Shown here in pieces: positions 17,909 to 26,159 of a stretch of 64,000 nucleotides of DNA. The notes beneath the pieces were generated by a model, which saw only the letters and a program-made list of their open reading frames with translations, searched no databases and had not been told where the DNA came from. A program made the position numbers and the translations under genes. The stretch lies in assembly GCF_000719705.1 (NCBI RefSeq), contig NZ_JOHO01000012.1, positions 62,001-126,000 of the forward strand. Reading direction: 5' to 3'. The stretch's first letter is position 1. Every line of letters starts with the position of its first letter. This DNA is from Streptomyces sp. NRRL S-350. Lineage in GTDB: Bacteria; Actinomycetota; Actinomycetes; Streptomycetales; Streptomycetaceae.

Positions 17909-17979
17909 TGCCGTGCTCCGGAGCTCTGGTCTCAAGCGGCTGACCAAGCCAGGACGAAGCCGCTCGGCGCCGGTCGCGA

Positions 17980-17995
17980 GTTTCGTCGACGAAAC
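17980..17995. promoter_or_regulatory. parS-like palindrome, copy 2
   Basis: Identical 16-bp palindrome GTTTCGTCGACGAAAC, 87 bp from copy 1 (about eight helical turns). Confidence 0.75.
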
Positions 17996-18015
17996 CGGAT
18001 CGCCCCAAGCATGCT

Positions 18016-18050
18016 GTGGGCGGGCCGCAATGGTTCTACGGCCCGCCCAC
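18016..18050 (-). terminator. Hairpin downstream of parA
   Basis: Perfect 12-bp stem (GTGGGCGGGCCG / CGGCCCGCCCAC) with an 11-base loop, 10 bases beyond the parA stop. No T-run follows on the minus strand, so it is a GC-type actinobacterial terminator candidate. Confidence 0.55.
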
Positions 18051-18059
18051 GAAGACGGG

Positions 18060-18992
18060 TCAGCGCTTGAGCAGGGGCTCCAGGACGTCCACGACGGCCA
18101 TGAACTCCTGAACGGGCCTGTCCGCCTCGGAGTCACAGTAGAAGCGGACAGGCTCCTGGTAGCGGACGCTCTCGCCGATCAGCACCGACTCGGAGATCGT
18201 CGGCAGGGTCCGCTCACCGTAGAAGCTCTGGATGTCCTCGACCATCTCGCCGAAGTGCAAGCCGCGGTTCTTCGGCTGGGTGCCATTGATCAGGACGTAG
18301 CGCAGGTCGGCGCAACCCTCGGAGAACTCGTACCGCTCCTCGGCCTTCTTCATGAACTCCGTGAGGCTGTGGAGGGTGTCGTCGTCCTTGGTGTCTGGCT
18401 TGACGCAGCCGATGATGAAGTCGCAGGCCGCGAGTTCCGAATACTCCAAGATGTCGAAGGTGCCGCGGAAGTCGACGCACACGACGTCGACCTCATCCTC
18501 CGGCAGTTCCTTGATCGAGCTCCTGAGCCACATCTCCCCCCTGCCGTTGCGCGGGTTCGTGATGTCGTTGCTGGCATCGACCATCGAGCGGGACCCGAGG
18601 ACGAGACGAAGGTTGGGGATCTCCTCGAAGCACTCGTCGCCGTCGTCCTCCAGGAAGTCCCACTCCTGGAACGGGACCGATCGACGGCGGGCCGGCACCG
18701 TGGCGTCGAGCAACGTCGCCCGGCGGTGGAGGACGTCGTAGATGCTGGTCATCTGGTCCAGGCGAGCGTTCATCGCCTTGAGCCGCTTCGGGTTGTGCTT
18801 CTTGTTGGTGACGCCGTAGCCCAGGTAGCAGCTGGCTGCCATGGTCTGGTCGCCGTCGACGACCAAAGTCTTCCAGCCGCGGTGGGCCAGCTCCACGGCG
18901 GAGTTGACGGTGTCATTCGTCTTGCGGGTCCCACCGCCTTCGTTGGCGAAGCCGATCACTAGGGGACCGGTGGGGTATCGGCGCTTAAACAT
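18060..18992 (-). CDS. parA: ParA-family partition ATPase with altered P-loop
   Basis: 310 residues. The N-terminus IGFANEGGGTRKTNDTVNSA occupies the place of the ParA Walker A, but the normal KGGxGKT is changed: the first Lys is Glu and the Gly before the catalytic Lys is Arg. The Walker A-prime strand (LVVDGDQTMAASCYLG) and Walker B (VVCVDFRGTFDI) are retained. It should move or anchor the plasmid by binding nucleoid DNA in an ATP-dependent way with ParB. It is the second gene of the operon, 19 bases after parB, the reverse of the usual parA-parB order. Confidence 0.8.
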   Translation of the reverse strand: MFKRRYPTGPLVIGFANEGGGTRKTNDTVNSAVELAHRGWKTLVVDGDQTMAASCYLGYGVTNKKHNPKRLKAMNARLDQMTSIYDVLHRRATLLDATVPARRRSVPFQEWDFLEDDGDECFEEIPNLRLVLGSRSMVDASNDITNPRNGRGEMWLRSSIKELPEDEVDVVCVDFRGTFDILEYSELAACDFIIGCVKPDTKDDDTLHSLTEFMKKAEERYEFSEGCADLRYVLINGTQPKNRGLHFGEMVEDIQSFYGERTLPTISESVLIGESVRYQEPVRFYCDSEADRPVQEFMAVVDVLEPLLKR

Positions 18993-19011
18993 CAGTCCTG
19001 CATCTCCAGAC

Positions 19012-20448
19012 TCATCCCTGTTCCGCCACGGAGACCGCCATCAGCAGGTCGTTCTCGTCGGCGGTGAGTTCGTAGCCGTGGCGGGTCAGGCCACGGAGGT
19101 AGGTGGGGTCGTAGCCGCCGGATCGGCGGGAGAGGCGAAGCTCAGCGTCCGCGATCGCAAGCGCCTCCGCACGGCGGGCAAGTTCTTCGTGGGCCGTGGG
19201 CGGGACGTCCAGCCCGCTGGCGTCGAGCAGCCTCTGCGCGAGTGCGTGGACCTCCGCCGGGGCATTGTTGATCAATGCGATGAAGACTGGTTCGGCGATC
19301 TCCGCCAGGTCGCGGCGGGAAGCCAGAAGCTCCGTCGCAGCCTTCAACCTTGCGTGCTCGTTGTCGTCCGCTTCGAGGTCTTCACCGGAGCGCGGGTTGG
19401 GCGACCCGGCTGCACCGGTACCCGTGCTCCCGCCACCGTCGGCGGGCTGCGAAGGGATACGGCTGGTGGGCTTGGGGGCGGGATCGCCTGCCTGGTCCGT
19501 GTTGGACCGAGACTCGGCGGTGACGGGGCGCAGTGGCGGCTGGGGGCTCCGGTCCTCCGCCTTCGCTTCGAGCTCAGGCTCAGCTGCGGGAGGAGCTGGC
19601 TTGGGAAAGTCCAGCTCGATCAGAGCCTTCGCGGTCAGGCTCTGGCTGAGCATCCGCTCGTACGCAGCCTCCATGCCGTCAGGGCCGTACTTGGTGAGCA
19701 GCAGGTAGGCGGGGTCGACGCCGAGCTCTCGGCGACCGATGGCGATCCGGACGCTGCCAGCGGGAACCTCGTTGTAGAGGCGGATCTTCTTCGAGATCGC
19801 GGCCTCGCTGAGACCCTTGTTCCGTCGGCCCAGCTTGGTCTGGATCTGTTCGGCGGTGAGCCCGCGGTTCTTGAAGCGCTGGAGGAGCTGGCCCTCCTGC
19901 AACGGGTGAAGCCCCGCGCGGAGCTGGTTCTCGGACCAGATCAGCTCGTCCATGTTGTTGATCTGGTCGTCGCGCAGCACCATCGGCAGAACGGTGAGGC
20001 CGTTGGCGACTGCAGCCCGGTACCGGCGTTCGCCGGCACCGATGACCCAGTAGGTGTGCTCCGGCAGGCTCTGCGCCTCGGTGGGGTACCTCTCGGCGTA
20101 GACGGCGAACGAGATCACGGTGGGGTCCTGCTGGACGCCGATGGAGTCGACGTTGTCCTTGAGGTCCTCGAATGCGTCGTCTTCCCACTCCCAGTCCTCG
20201 CGGATGTTGAGCGGGTTGGGGGCGACATGCTCCAGAGGGGCCTTGAAGCGCTGGCCCTGTGCCACGCGCCGGGGCGCGCTGCTATCGGTCTGGTCGTCGG
20301 TGCGGGTGTCCGGCACGGCCGGTTCGGGAGAAGGCGGGGGCGTCTCGCCCGACTCCTGTCCGTCCGGGGAGGGGGACGGCGTGGTCTCCGCCGGCGGGTT
20401 CCCCTTGTTGTCGTTCCGTCCGGAACCCCGGTTGGTTCGCCGTGACAC
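19012..20448 (-). CDS. parB: ParB-family centromere-binding protein
   Basis: 478 residues from GTG 20448 (AGGAG upstream). Longer starts in frame would translate through two palindromic sites and are rejected. A disordered, acidic Pro/Ser N-terminus of about 65 residues precedes the ParB core: box II-like GAGERRYRA at 137-145, ENQLRAGLHPLQEG at 173-186, and an HTH around 197-225 (LTAEQIQTKLGRRNKGLSEAAISKKI). The C-terminal half has a Pro/Ser linker and a dimerisation-like domain. It should bind the palindromes flanking the locus and act with ParA in segregation. Confidence 0.88.
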   Translation of the reverse strand: MSRRTNRGSGRNDNKGNPPAETTPSPSPDGQESGETPPPSPEPAVPDTRTDDQTDSSAPRRVAQGQRFKAPLEHVAPNPLNIREDWEWEDDAFEDLKDNVDSIGVQQDPTVISFAVYAERYPTEAQSLPEHTYWVIGAGERRYRAAVANGLTVLPMVLRDDQINNMDELIWSENQLRAGLHPLQEGQLLQRFKNRGLTAEQIQTKLGRRNKGLSEAAISKKIRLYNEVPAGSVRIAIGRRELGVDPAYLLLTKYGPDGMEAAYERMLSQSLTAKALIELDFPKPAPPAAEPELEAKAEDRSPQPPLRPVTAESRSNTDQAGDPAPKPTSRIPSQPADGGGSTGTGAAGSPNPRSGEDLEADDNEHARLKAATELLASRRDLAEIAEPVFIALINNAPAEVHALAQRLLDASGLDVPPTAHEELARRAEALAIADAELRLSRRSGGYDPTYLRGLTRHGYELTADENDLLMAVSVAEQG

Positions 20449-20615
20449 TGAAATTGACTCCTGGCGCTGGGTGACTCGGATCAGGAGAACCCTAACCGGC
20501 GCCCTGGGAGCAGTCTGTGGGCGGCGCGGCCCGTGCTTCGCCACGGTAGCGGTTTCCCTTCTTGCAGCGCCGCGGATCGGGGGAAGTCGGCGCAGCCGCA
20601 TCGGGGTGTTGGTGG

Positions 20616-20631
20616 CTTTCGTCGACGAAAT
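20616..20631. promoter_or_regulatory. parS-like palindrome, copy 3 (degenerate ends)
   Basis: CTTTCGTCGACGAAAT: the 14-bp core TTTCGTCGACGAAA is perfect, the two outermost bases differ from copies 1 and 2. It lies about 170 bp upstream of the parB start, where ParB binding could autoregulate the operon. Confidence 0.7.
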
Positions 20632-20692
20632 CCGACGGCCAGGCGAACGAGCCGATTCTGCGGGGGGAGGCGGCTTGTCCGTCCCGTGGCCG

Positions 20693-20708
20693 GTTTCGTC
20701 AACGAAAG
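20693..20708. promoter_or_regulatory. parS-like palindrome, copy 4 (central mismatch)
   Basis: GTTTCGTCAACGAAAG, with a changed centre base and changed last base. Spacing to copy 3 is 77 bp. It sits between the divergent parB operon and the rightward genes starting at about 20731. Confidence 0.6.
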
Positions 20709-20730
20709 CCTGGAGGAGGGGCAGTCGTGG

Positions 20731-20943
20731 ATGGCCCTTGCTCTCCAACTTGGCGCCAGCTGCACCACGGCTGTACCGGCGAGCCTCTGGATGCTCCAGG
20801 ACCGTCGCGTTGGGACCTATGCCGGGACTCAGTTCCTCCTACCGGAGTACCCGCAGATCTTCGGTGCCCTTGACGGGACCGCTGCCAAGTCCCTCGCAGC
20901 CCAATCCGGGAAGGAGACATGCACTTTCCCTCCCCCTTGCTGA
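20731..20943 (+). CDS. Possible small protein of unknown function
   Basis: 70 residues from ATG 20731, preceded by a strong GGAGGAGGGG about 9 bases upstream. The product (MALALQLGASCTTAVPASLW...) has no recognisable motif. Third-position GC is only moderate, so it may be a leader rather than a real gene; another frame could use a GTG next to the same ribosome site. It ends 22 bases before the next gene, consistent with an operon. Confidence 0.35.
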   Translation: MALALQLGASCTTAVPASLWMLQDRRVGTYAGTQFLLPEYPQIFGALDGTAAKSLAAQSGKETCTFPPPC

Positions 20944-20965
20944 GCAGGGGCGGCAAGATCGGGGG

Positions 20966-21904
20966 ATGGCTGATGACGATCTTCCTCTCACCCGGCCGGG
21001 TGCGCACGGCTCGGAGCCGGCGGCGCTCTCCTTCGGGGGGCAGCGGGAGCGCACCGTGGACGAGCACATGTTCCGCCCCTTCGAGGATCGGCCCGGGTGG
21101 TCCTTCCGGCTGCAGCTGTTCACTGCCGCAGGCCAGCGGCCAGTAGTGGTGGTGACGCAGACCCTCACCGAGGGGATGACGCTGACGACCGGCGCGGAGC
21201 AGTACGCCGAGGCGGTGTGGGAGCAGCTGTGCCCGGGGGAGGTGCTGCCGCCGTTGTGGGTGCAGCGGCAGCTGCTCGGTGATGAGCTCGACTGGGTGCA
21301 GTCGGAGTTCGAGCTGGTGGAGTTCGCCGAGGCCGAGCAGTACCGGCTGCGCCAGCCGCAGTGGTGGCCGGTCACCTTCGAGCAGGTGGCATGGCTGGTC
21401 GGGGGCCCGGTCGACGGTGAGCGGGGCGAGGGGTACGTCCCGCGCGAGCCGGAGCCGGAGCCGGAGCTGCGCTTCGAGGTACTGGAGGTCTCCCGGCTCG
21501 GTGAGCCGCACCCGTTCCGCGCACCAGAGTGCATGCCCGACGGGTCCTCGCCGCCGATCCCGTTCTGGCGCCGTCTCGCGCGGTCGCTCGGGGGCCGGGG
21601 CTGCTGCTGGTACCACCAGGGGGACTGGCGGAAGGTCAACGAGTTCGCGGTCGCGGTCCTCGCCGAGGGCGTCATGGCCGGTGTCGAAGCCAGGGGCATG
21701 GCGGGTTTCGCAGTTCGGCGAGCTGTCGATGCCGGTATGGATCGCTGGCAGCGTCAGGCGCTGGGCTCGCTGTTCGGGCTGGACTCGGCGATCACGCCGG
21801 ACGGTGTCGGCGGCTTCGTCAACGGCCAGCACCGGGCCCAGGCCATGCTTGACGCGGGGGTACACCGGACGGTCGTGTTGAAGAGCGTGTGGCCGGAGAA
21901 GTAG
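20966..21904 (+). CDS. Hypothetical protein with C-terminal NGQHR motif
   Basis: 312 residues from ATG 20966 with a GGGGG ribosome site. N-terminal half unknown, with a central (EP)n linker. The C-terminus (ITPDGVGGFVNGQHRAQAMLDAGVHRTVV) resembles the substrate-loop region of ParB-type nuclease or sulfiredoxin folds (G-x-H-R-A), but the match is too short to assign. Frequent in Streptomyces accessory regions next to par genes in my recollection; function unknown. Rich in Trp and acidic residues, no membrane segment. Confidence 0.6.
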   Translation: MADDDLPLTRPGAHGSEPAALSFGGQRERTVDEHMFRPFEDRPGWSFRLQLFTAAGQRPVVVVTQTLTEGMTLTTGAEQYAEAVWEQLCPGEVLPPLWVQRQLLGDELDWVQSEFELVEFAEAEQYRLRQPQWWPVTFEQVAWLVGGPVDGERGEGYVPREPEPEPELRFEVLEVSRLGEPHPFRAPECMPDGSSPPIPFWRRLARSLGGRGCCWYHQGDWRKVNEFAVAVLAEGVMAGVEARGMAGFAVRRAVDAGMDRWQRQALGSLFGLDSAITPDGVGGFVNGQHRAQAMLDAGVHRTVVLKSVWPEK

Positions 21905-22004
21905 CCGCCGGGACGACCGGGGGGACAGGACCCGGCCGCCAGGGGCGCGGCGCCCCGCTACGGGCGAGGCCTGCGCCACGGCTGCCGGGAGCGGAGAGAA
22001 CCGG

Positions 22005-22331
22005 TCAGAGATCGGGGCGCGGCGGGTCTTCGGGAACGATGGCGGCGATGCGTACCGTCGGCGGCCACGGCGGGGCGGGGGAGTAGGCGTGCACGACGTT
22101 GACGGCCGGGCGGCCGGACGCCGGGTCGGCCTCGATTCGGGTGGAGTACAGCTCGACCTGGTGGCCGCCTTCGGTGACCGTGCGGATCAGTCGGCCCAGG
22201 CGCGGCTGGTGCTCCAGCTCGCGGCGCAGAAGTTCCAGGACTGCGTCGGCACCGAGTTCCTTGGCGCGCTGGGCGGCTCGGTCGGTGATGGCGGCGATCA
22301 CCTCGCCACCGGGCTGGTGGGGGTGGCTCAC
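22005..22331 (-). CDS. Hypothetical protein, 108 residues
   Basis: GTG start overlaps the stop of the upstream gene as GTGA, so the two are translationally coupled. Product is a small soluble protein (ITDRAAQRAKELGADAVLELLRRELEHQPRL in the N-terminal helix region, written here in part) with no recognised domain. The C-terminal half has a mixed beta pattern ending in VRIAAIVPEDPP. Function unknown. Confidence 0.6.
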   Translation of the reverse strand: MSHPHQPGGEVIAAITDRAAQRAKELGADAVLELLRRELEHQPRLGRLIRTVTEGGHQVELYSTRIEADPASGRPAVNVVHAYSPAPPWPPTVRIAAIVPEDPPRPDL

Positions 22332-22663
22332 TCTGCGCCCTGCCGGGCCAGTAGCTCGGATACGACCTCATCGGCGGCGGTGGTGGTCTCGGGGTCGGCT
22401 GCCAGGTGCACCCGGCCCCGGTATGCGGCGAGGATCTCCGCGACGGTGACCAGGTCGACGACGGTGCCCAGCTCGTGGACCTCGGCGACCTGGTCGACCG
22501 GCACCCGGCGCAGCAGCTGTTCGGCGAGCTCGGCGTCGAGCCTCTCGGCGTCGCCGGGGAAGCCGTGGCCGGCCCGGAGCGCGGCGCGCAGTTCCTGGAC
22601 GGTGTCCATCGGCGGCAGCCCGAAGCGGCCACCCCCGTGGTGTTCGGCGTGCTGGGCGCTCAT
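22328..22663 (-). CDS. Hypothetical protein, 111 residues
   Basis: Start ATG 22663 has a strong GGAGAGGGTGGTGGGGG stretch directly upstream; longer starts lack this. The product is His-rich at the N-terminus (MSAQHAEHHGGGRFG) and then helical and acidic. No known family was recognised. First gene of a two-gene leftward unit with the following 108-residue protein. Confidence 0.6.
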   Translation of the reverse strand: MSAQHAEHHGGGRFGLPPMDTVQELRAALRAGHGFPGDAERLDAELAEQLLRRVPVDQVAEVHELGTVVDLVTVAEILAAYRGRVHLAADPETTTAADEVVSELLARQGAE

Positions 22664-22894
22664 CCCCCACCACCCTCTCCCTGTCGGCTTGCCCGGCGCT
22701 GGGCCGGGCCTGTTCTGACGACGGTAGCCGCTCCGGGTGGGAGGGGGGACCGTACCTGGGATCTGGTTGCCGCTGGGCCCGGTGGCGGCAGCACGGGCAG
22801 CAGCGGCGAGGGAGTGGTCAGTCGGTGCTCGCCCGGGGGAGGCGGATCCCACCCGGCTGGCCGGCGTGATCGCGCAGTTGGCACTCCGAGAAGA

Positions 22895-23113
22895 TCAGGG
22901 CTTCTGTGCGGGGGTGGTGTCGGCGGCTCCTCCGGGGCCGAGTCGACGCCGGGTTTCGGTGGCCTGGTTCGGGTCGGGGTCGCGGACGGGGGCCGGTTCC
23001 AGAAACGGGGCTCGTTCGACTGCGAGCAGCCGTGCCCGGCTGTCCTGCTGGGGGGTGGGGGTGGCTGGCTCGGAGAACGGCTGCCAGAGGGGCCGTCGGG
23101 AGGGCAGGTTCAT
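22895..23113 (-). CDS. Possible small Pro-rich protein
   Basis: 72 residues from ATG 23113 (MNLPSRRPLWQPFSEP...), rich in Pro, Arg and Asp. Third-position GC is coding-like but there is no clear ribosome site. No motif. It could be a small plasmid-specific protein or a chance frame. Confidence 0.35.
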   Translation of the reverse strand: MNLPSRRPLWQPFSEPATPTPQQDSRARLLAVERAPFLEPAPVRDPDPNQATETRRRLGPGGAADTTPAQKP

Positions 23114-23169
23114 GATCGCCAGTGTGCCATTCGGACAGGATGATGCGGGGGTGGGCCCAGCAGCCGTGC

Positions 23170-24105
23170 TCAGCGACCGAAGCGACCGGCAGTCGGAACA
23201 GCGCGCGCGGTCTGTCCGCTGGCGTCGAGATCAGTGATCGTGCCAGCGGGCGTGGCGGCCGAGCTTCGGGGCCGGTCGGTGCTGGGGGTGCGGACGCCTT
23301 TGAGGAAGCGGCTCAGGCCGGCTTCGCTGATGCCAATGGCGGGGGCGAGGACGTGTTGGGTGAGGCCTTCGTGGAGGAGGGAGCGAACCAGTTCGAGAAG
23401 GGCCGTGCCGGTCAGGGTACGCAGCCGGTGCAGTTCGCCCTCGGTGAGGGAGCGGCGCTGGGAGGCGAGGGTGGTGGCTTGGGAGCGTCGGGCCTTGGCC
23501 GATGCAGCGCTCAGGCACTGGGGTGAGCCGCAGGTCCTGCGGGTGTGTCCGCCGGGGAGTGGGCACCAGGTGGCGTGGCAGTAGGGGCAGGTGCGGACGC
23601 GGCCACGGCGGGCTGCTCGTCCGTTGGCGACGGCTTGGCGGGAGCGTTCGGCGATGGTGGCGGGTGCGATGGTGACGAGGTCGCGGGCAGCGGCGGCGGC
23701 CGCGGGGTCGCGGGCGTCTTCGAACCGCTGCCAGCCGGCCGAGCCGATGCGGGCCTTGGCGTTGGCGGAGGCGACTTCGCTGATTTCGCGGGAGACCAGC
23801 CCGAGGCCGCGGGGGAGTCCGTGGTCACGGCGGTAGTCGGCAGCGGTGGTGCCATGCACGACCTGGAGGTGGTAGCCGAGAGCGCGTAGGCGCCGGCCGC
23901 ACTCGTGGCACAGGACGGTTGTCCCGTCGTCGTCCAGAACCCCGTACTCTCCGAACCCGTCGCGTGTCCCGATGCGGGCGATGTTGGGGTCCACGAGCGG
24001 CTTGCCGGCGGCCCGGCGCTTGTAGCAGCGCAGGCACAGCCCCTTGGCGACGGCAGTGCGTTGGAGGCAGCCTGTGCAGGTCGGCCGGGCTGCGGGAGTG
24101 ACCAT
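23170..24105 (-). CDS. MucR/Ros-like zinc-binding DNA-binding protein
   Basis: 311 residues from ATG 24105. Three cysteine/histidine clusters are visible: an N-terminal zinc ribbon (C10, C13, C24, C27), a Ros/MucR-type finger (C66, C69, H79, H84) in the context LCHECGRRLRALGYHLQVVHG followed by the DYRRDHGLP strand typical of that family, and a CPYCxxTWC ... HTRRTCGSPQC cluster after residue 190. The C-terminus has an HTH-like segment (LAPAIGISEAGLSRFLKG). Likely a regulator or DNA-recognition factor, possibly for plasmid or phage-related genes. The extra zinc modules are unlike classical 140-residue MucR. Confidence 0.7.
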   Translation of the reverse strand: MVTPAARPTCTGCLQRTAVAKGLCLRCYKRRAAGKPLVDPNIARIGTRDGFGEYGVLDDDGTTVLCHECGRRLRALGYHLQVVHGTTAADYRRDHGLPRGLGLVSREISEVASANAKARIGSAGWQRFEDARDPAAAAAARDLVTIAPATIAERSRQAVANGRAARRGRVRTCPYCHATWCPLPGGHTRRTCGSPQCLSAASAKARRSQATTLASQRRSLTEGELHRLRTLTGTALLELVRSLLHEGLTQHVLAPAIGISEAGLSRFLKGVRTPSTDRPRSSAATPAGTITDLDASGQTARAVPTAGRFGR

Positions 24106-24309
24106 GCTTTGACGGTAGAGGTCGGGTCTGACAGCCGCCATCCCTTCGGCGAGCGCCTGTGGGGCTCGTGGGAAGCGGGCCGCCAAGGCCAGGCGCCCAC
24201 GGTGCCCGTGACTGGTCAGGTCGCTGCTCGTTGTTGCGGTGCCGCGTTCACTCGCCGCGGTGCTGAGCAGGTCTCCGGCGGATGCCGGGTCTGAACCCCT
24301 GGGGGGAGC

Positions 24310-24531
24310 ATGGTCATGGAAGGCAAGGGATCGGGTGGTGGCGGGGTGGACTGGCAGGGACTCCTTCGCGGCGCGGGCCGGTGCTGGAAGAAGGTGACCG
24401 CTGCGGTGACGCTGGCCAACAAGATCGTCACCAGGACGGACATCGTCGTCCGCGAGCTGGGAAAAGTCGCCGAGCTGGTGCGCAGCTTCGTGGCGCTCTT
24501 CGGCGACGGTATGGGCCCTCGTACCGCCTGA
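24310..24531 (+). CDS. Small protein of unknown function
   Basis: 73 residues; GGGGGGAG lies 2-3 bases before ATG 24310, so the alternative ATG at 24316 may be better placed. The product begins Gly-rich, then forms one amphipathic helix (ANKIVTRTDIVVRELGKVAELVRSFVALFGDGM). It stands alone on this strand between two leftward genes and is followed by a strong hairpin. Confidence 0.5.
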   Translation: MVMEGKGSGGGGVDWQGLLRGAGRCWKKVTAAVTLANKIVTRTDIVVRELGKVAELVRSFVALFGDGMGPRTA

Positions 24532-24551
24532 CTCCGCGCCGCTGGCACGAT

Positions 24552-24585
24552 GGCCGGGTGTCCCAACTTGTTGGGACACCCGGCC
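24552..24585. terminator. Bidirectional hairpin terminator
   Basis: Perfect 16-bp stem starting GGCCGGGTGTCCCAAC, 2-base loop, between the rightward small gene and the leftward membrane protein gene that converge on it. The stem ends in GGCCG followed by TTCG. Confidence 0.8.
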
Positions 24586-24615
24586 GTTCGCCGCGCGACT
24601 TCCTGGGGGGCTGCC

Positions 24616-25209
24616 TCAGTGCCTGATGGTGTGCACGGTGTACACCCCGTCGGGTCGGCAGAGCGTCCACTCCGTGCCGCCGGGAGCGGAGACCAGGAAC
24701 GGGTCGCGCAGGTCGCCGCACACCCAGAGGGTGCCGATCCCGTCGGTCATCGAATCCCACAGGCCGGTGGGGAGGTTGGCCCGGCCCGAGCGGACGGGAG
24801 CGCCGCCGGGCGCCAGCAGGCGAACTCGGCAGGCGGTCGTGCCGGGACGGGCGGTGTGCCGCAGCGACCGAACCTCGTCGGCGGTCAGGGCCTGCACGTG
24901 GCACGGCCAGACCTGCCAGGGGTGCTGGCCAAGGAGGGTGCGCTCGACCTGGACACGGGAGCGCCGGTACCAGATCCAGCCGAGGAAAACCGCCAGCGTG
25001 CCGAGGCAGATCAGCGCGGCCGAGGCGGCCTGGCTGGCCCACTGCCCGATCAGCACGAGAAGTGCGGACACCGCAGCCAGGCCGCCGGCGGCGTACAGCT
25101 GCCTGCGGTCGAACGCCTCCTCCGCGCGGACCCGGGACGCCTTCGCGGTGGCCGGAACGTCCAGGGCCACCCCGGGCAGCACCTGGTAACCGAACAACTG
25201 AGCCTCCAC
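24616..25209 (-). CDS. Membrane protein of unknown function
   Basis: 197 residues from GTG 25209 with GGAG upstream. Two adjacent membrane segments lie at about 41-59 and 64-81 (YAAGGLAAVSALLVLIG; AALICLGTLAVFLGWIWY), separated by a short loop, with the rest soluble. The C-terminal region contains two cysteines (TTACRVRLL, LWVCGDLRD) in beta-rich context. I do not recognise the family. The hairpin at 24552 terminates it. Confidence 0.65.
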   Translation of the reverse strand: MEAQLFGYQVLPGVALDVPATAKASRVRAEEAFDRRQLYAAGGLAAVSALLVLIGQWASQAASAALICLGTLAVFLGWIWYRRSRVQVERTLLGQHPWQVWPCHVQALTADEVRSLRHTARPGTTACRVRLLAPGGAPVRSGRANLPTGLWDSMTDGIGTLWVCGDLRDPFLVSAPGGTEWTLCRPDGVYTVHTIRH

Positions 25210-25283
25210 CGCTGCTCCTCTCCGTGATGCGGTCGACGTGGTGCTCGCTCGCCGCCCTCCTGGCCCGGGGCGGCGGTGGCTGG

Positions 25284-26015
25284 TCAGGACTCGGAGATGG
25301 TCCTCAGCTGATCGAGGGTCAGCTCCTGGCTCCGCGCGGCGGCGTTGCTCGCGGTGAACTCGAGGAGCCGCTGGCCGGGGTTTCCGCCGCCCGGGTGCAG
25401 TGCCGCGGTGTCCTTGCCGTCGGAGTCCACCAGCTGCTGGATGTAGGCCGCGAGCGCCCGGGGGCCGCCACCGCTGTAGCCGACGTTGTACTCGTTGGCG
25501 CGGTGCTGGGGAAGGAGGGACAGGACGTCACGGCTGGTCCTGACCCAGAAGGTGCCGCGGTCGATGACCAGCGTGGTGACGCTCTCGCCGTCGCGCAGAC
25601 TGACGGGGGAGAGAGTCTGGTAGGTCCACCGATCGGTGCTGCCGCCGACGGTGCGGTAGTGCTCGGCGACCACGGGCGTACCGAACTGGGGGTCGGTGAG
25701 GGTGCGCCAGCAGGTGCAGCCGGAGCCGCCGACGGCGGAGGAACTCGCGGGGTGCTCATCCGCACAGCCCTGGAACAGTCGCGGCAGCTCCTGGTTGGTG
25801 ACCAGGAGGGCGTGCAGGGCGTTCGGGGTGGAGCGGAGAAGGCGGTACGCCCACTCCTGCACGTACGGGCTGGTGTGCTCGATGCGGGTCTCGGGGTGCA
25901 GGCCGCTGGTCACGACGTCCGAGCCGGGCTCGGTGTAGAGGACGAAGTTCACCCAGGAACGCCCGTCCTCCGGGTCATAAGTGGCCTTGAGGTCGTGCCG
26001 GGTGTAGCTGCTCAA
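25284..26015 (-). CDS. Hypothetical protein, 243 residues
   Basis: Starts at TTG 26015 with GGGAGAGAG upstream. The sequence has an N-terminal beta region (SWVNFVLYTEPGSDVV) and Trp/His-rich middle with two neighbouring cysteines (GSGCTCWRTL). No membrane segment and no family recognised. Third-position GC supports a real gene. Confidence 0.6.
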   Translation of the reverse strand: MSSYTRHDLKATYDPEDGRSWVNFVLYTEPGSDVVTSGLHPETRIEHTSPYVQEWAYRLLRSTPNALHALLVTNQELPRLFQGCADEHPASSSAVGGSGCTCWRTLTDPQFGTPVVAEHYRTVGGSTDRWTYQTLSPVSLRDGESVTTLVIDRGTFWVRTSRDVLSLLPQHRANEYNVGYSGGGPRALAAYIQQLVDSDGKDTAALHPGGGNPGQRLLEFTASNAAARSQELTLDQLRTISES

Positions 26016-26159
26016 CTGCGCTCTCTCCCTTGGAGGTTCCCCCGCCGCACAGGCGATGTCACGCTCAGTGTTGCAGGTGCTACCGGGGCGTGTGGGGTCT
26101 TCGCCGGGGGCGGCCGGATCGCGTTCGGTCGGCCGATTCCTTGTGCGCCGGCCGGCGGT

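Larger units (their letters stand above)
17711..18059. other. Intergenic region between DUF2637 gene and parA, holding two centromere-like palindromes
   Basis: About 350 bases. It holds the two GTTTCGTCGACGAAAC sites (17893 and 17980) and a hairpin just downstream of parA (18016-18050). The rest contains no convincing gene in either strand. The promoter of the leftward DUF2637 gene must lie here, close to the palindromes, so ParB spreading could also repress it. Confidence 0.55.
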
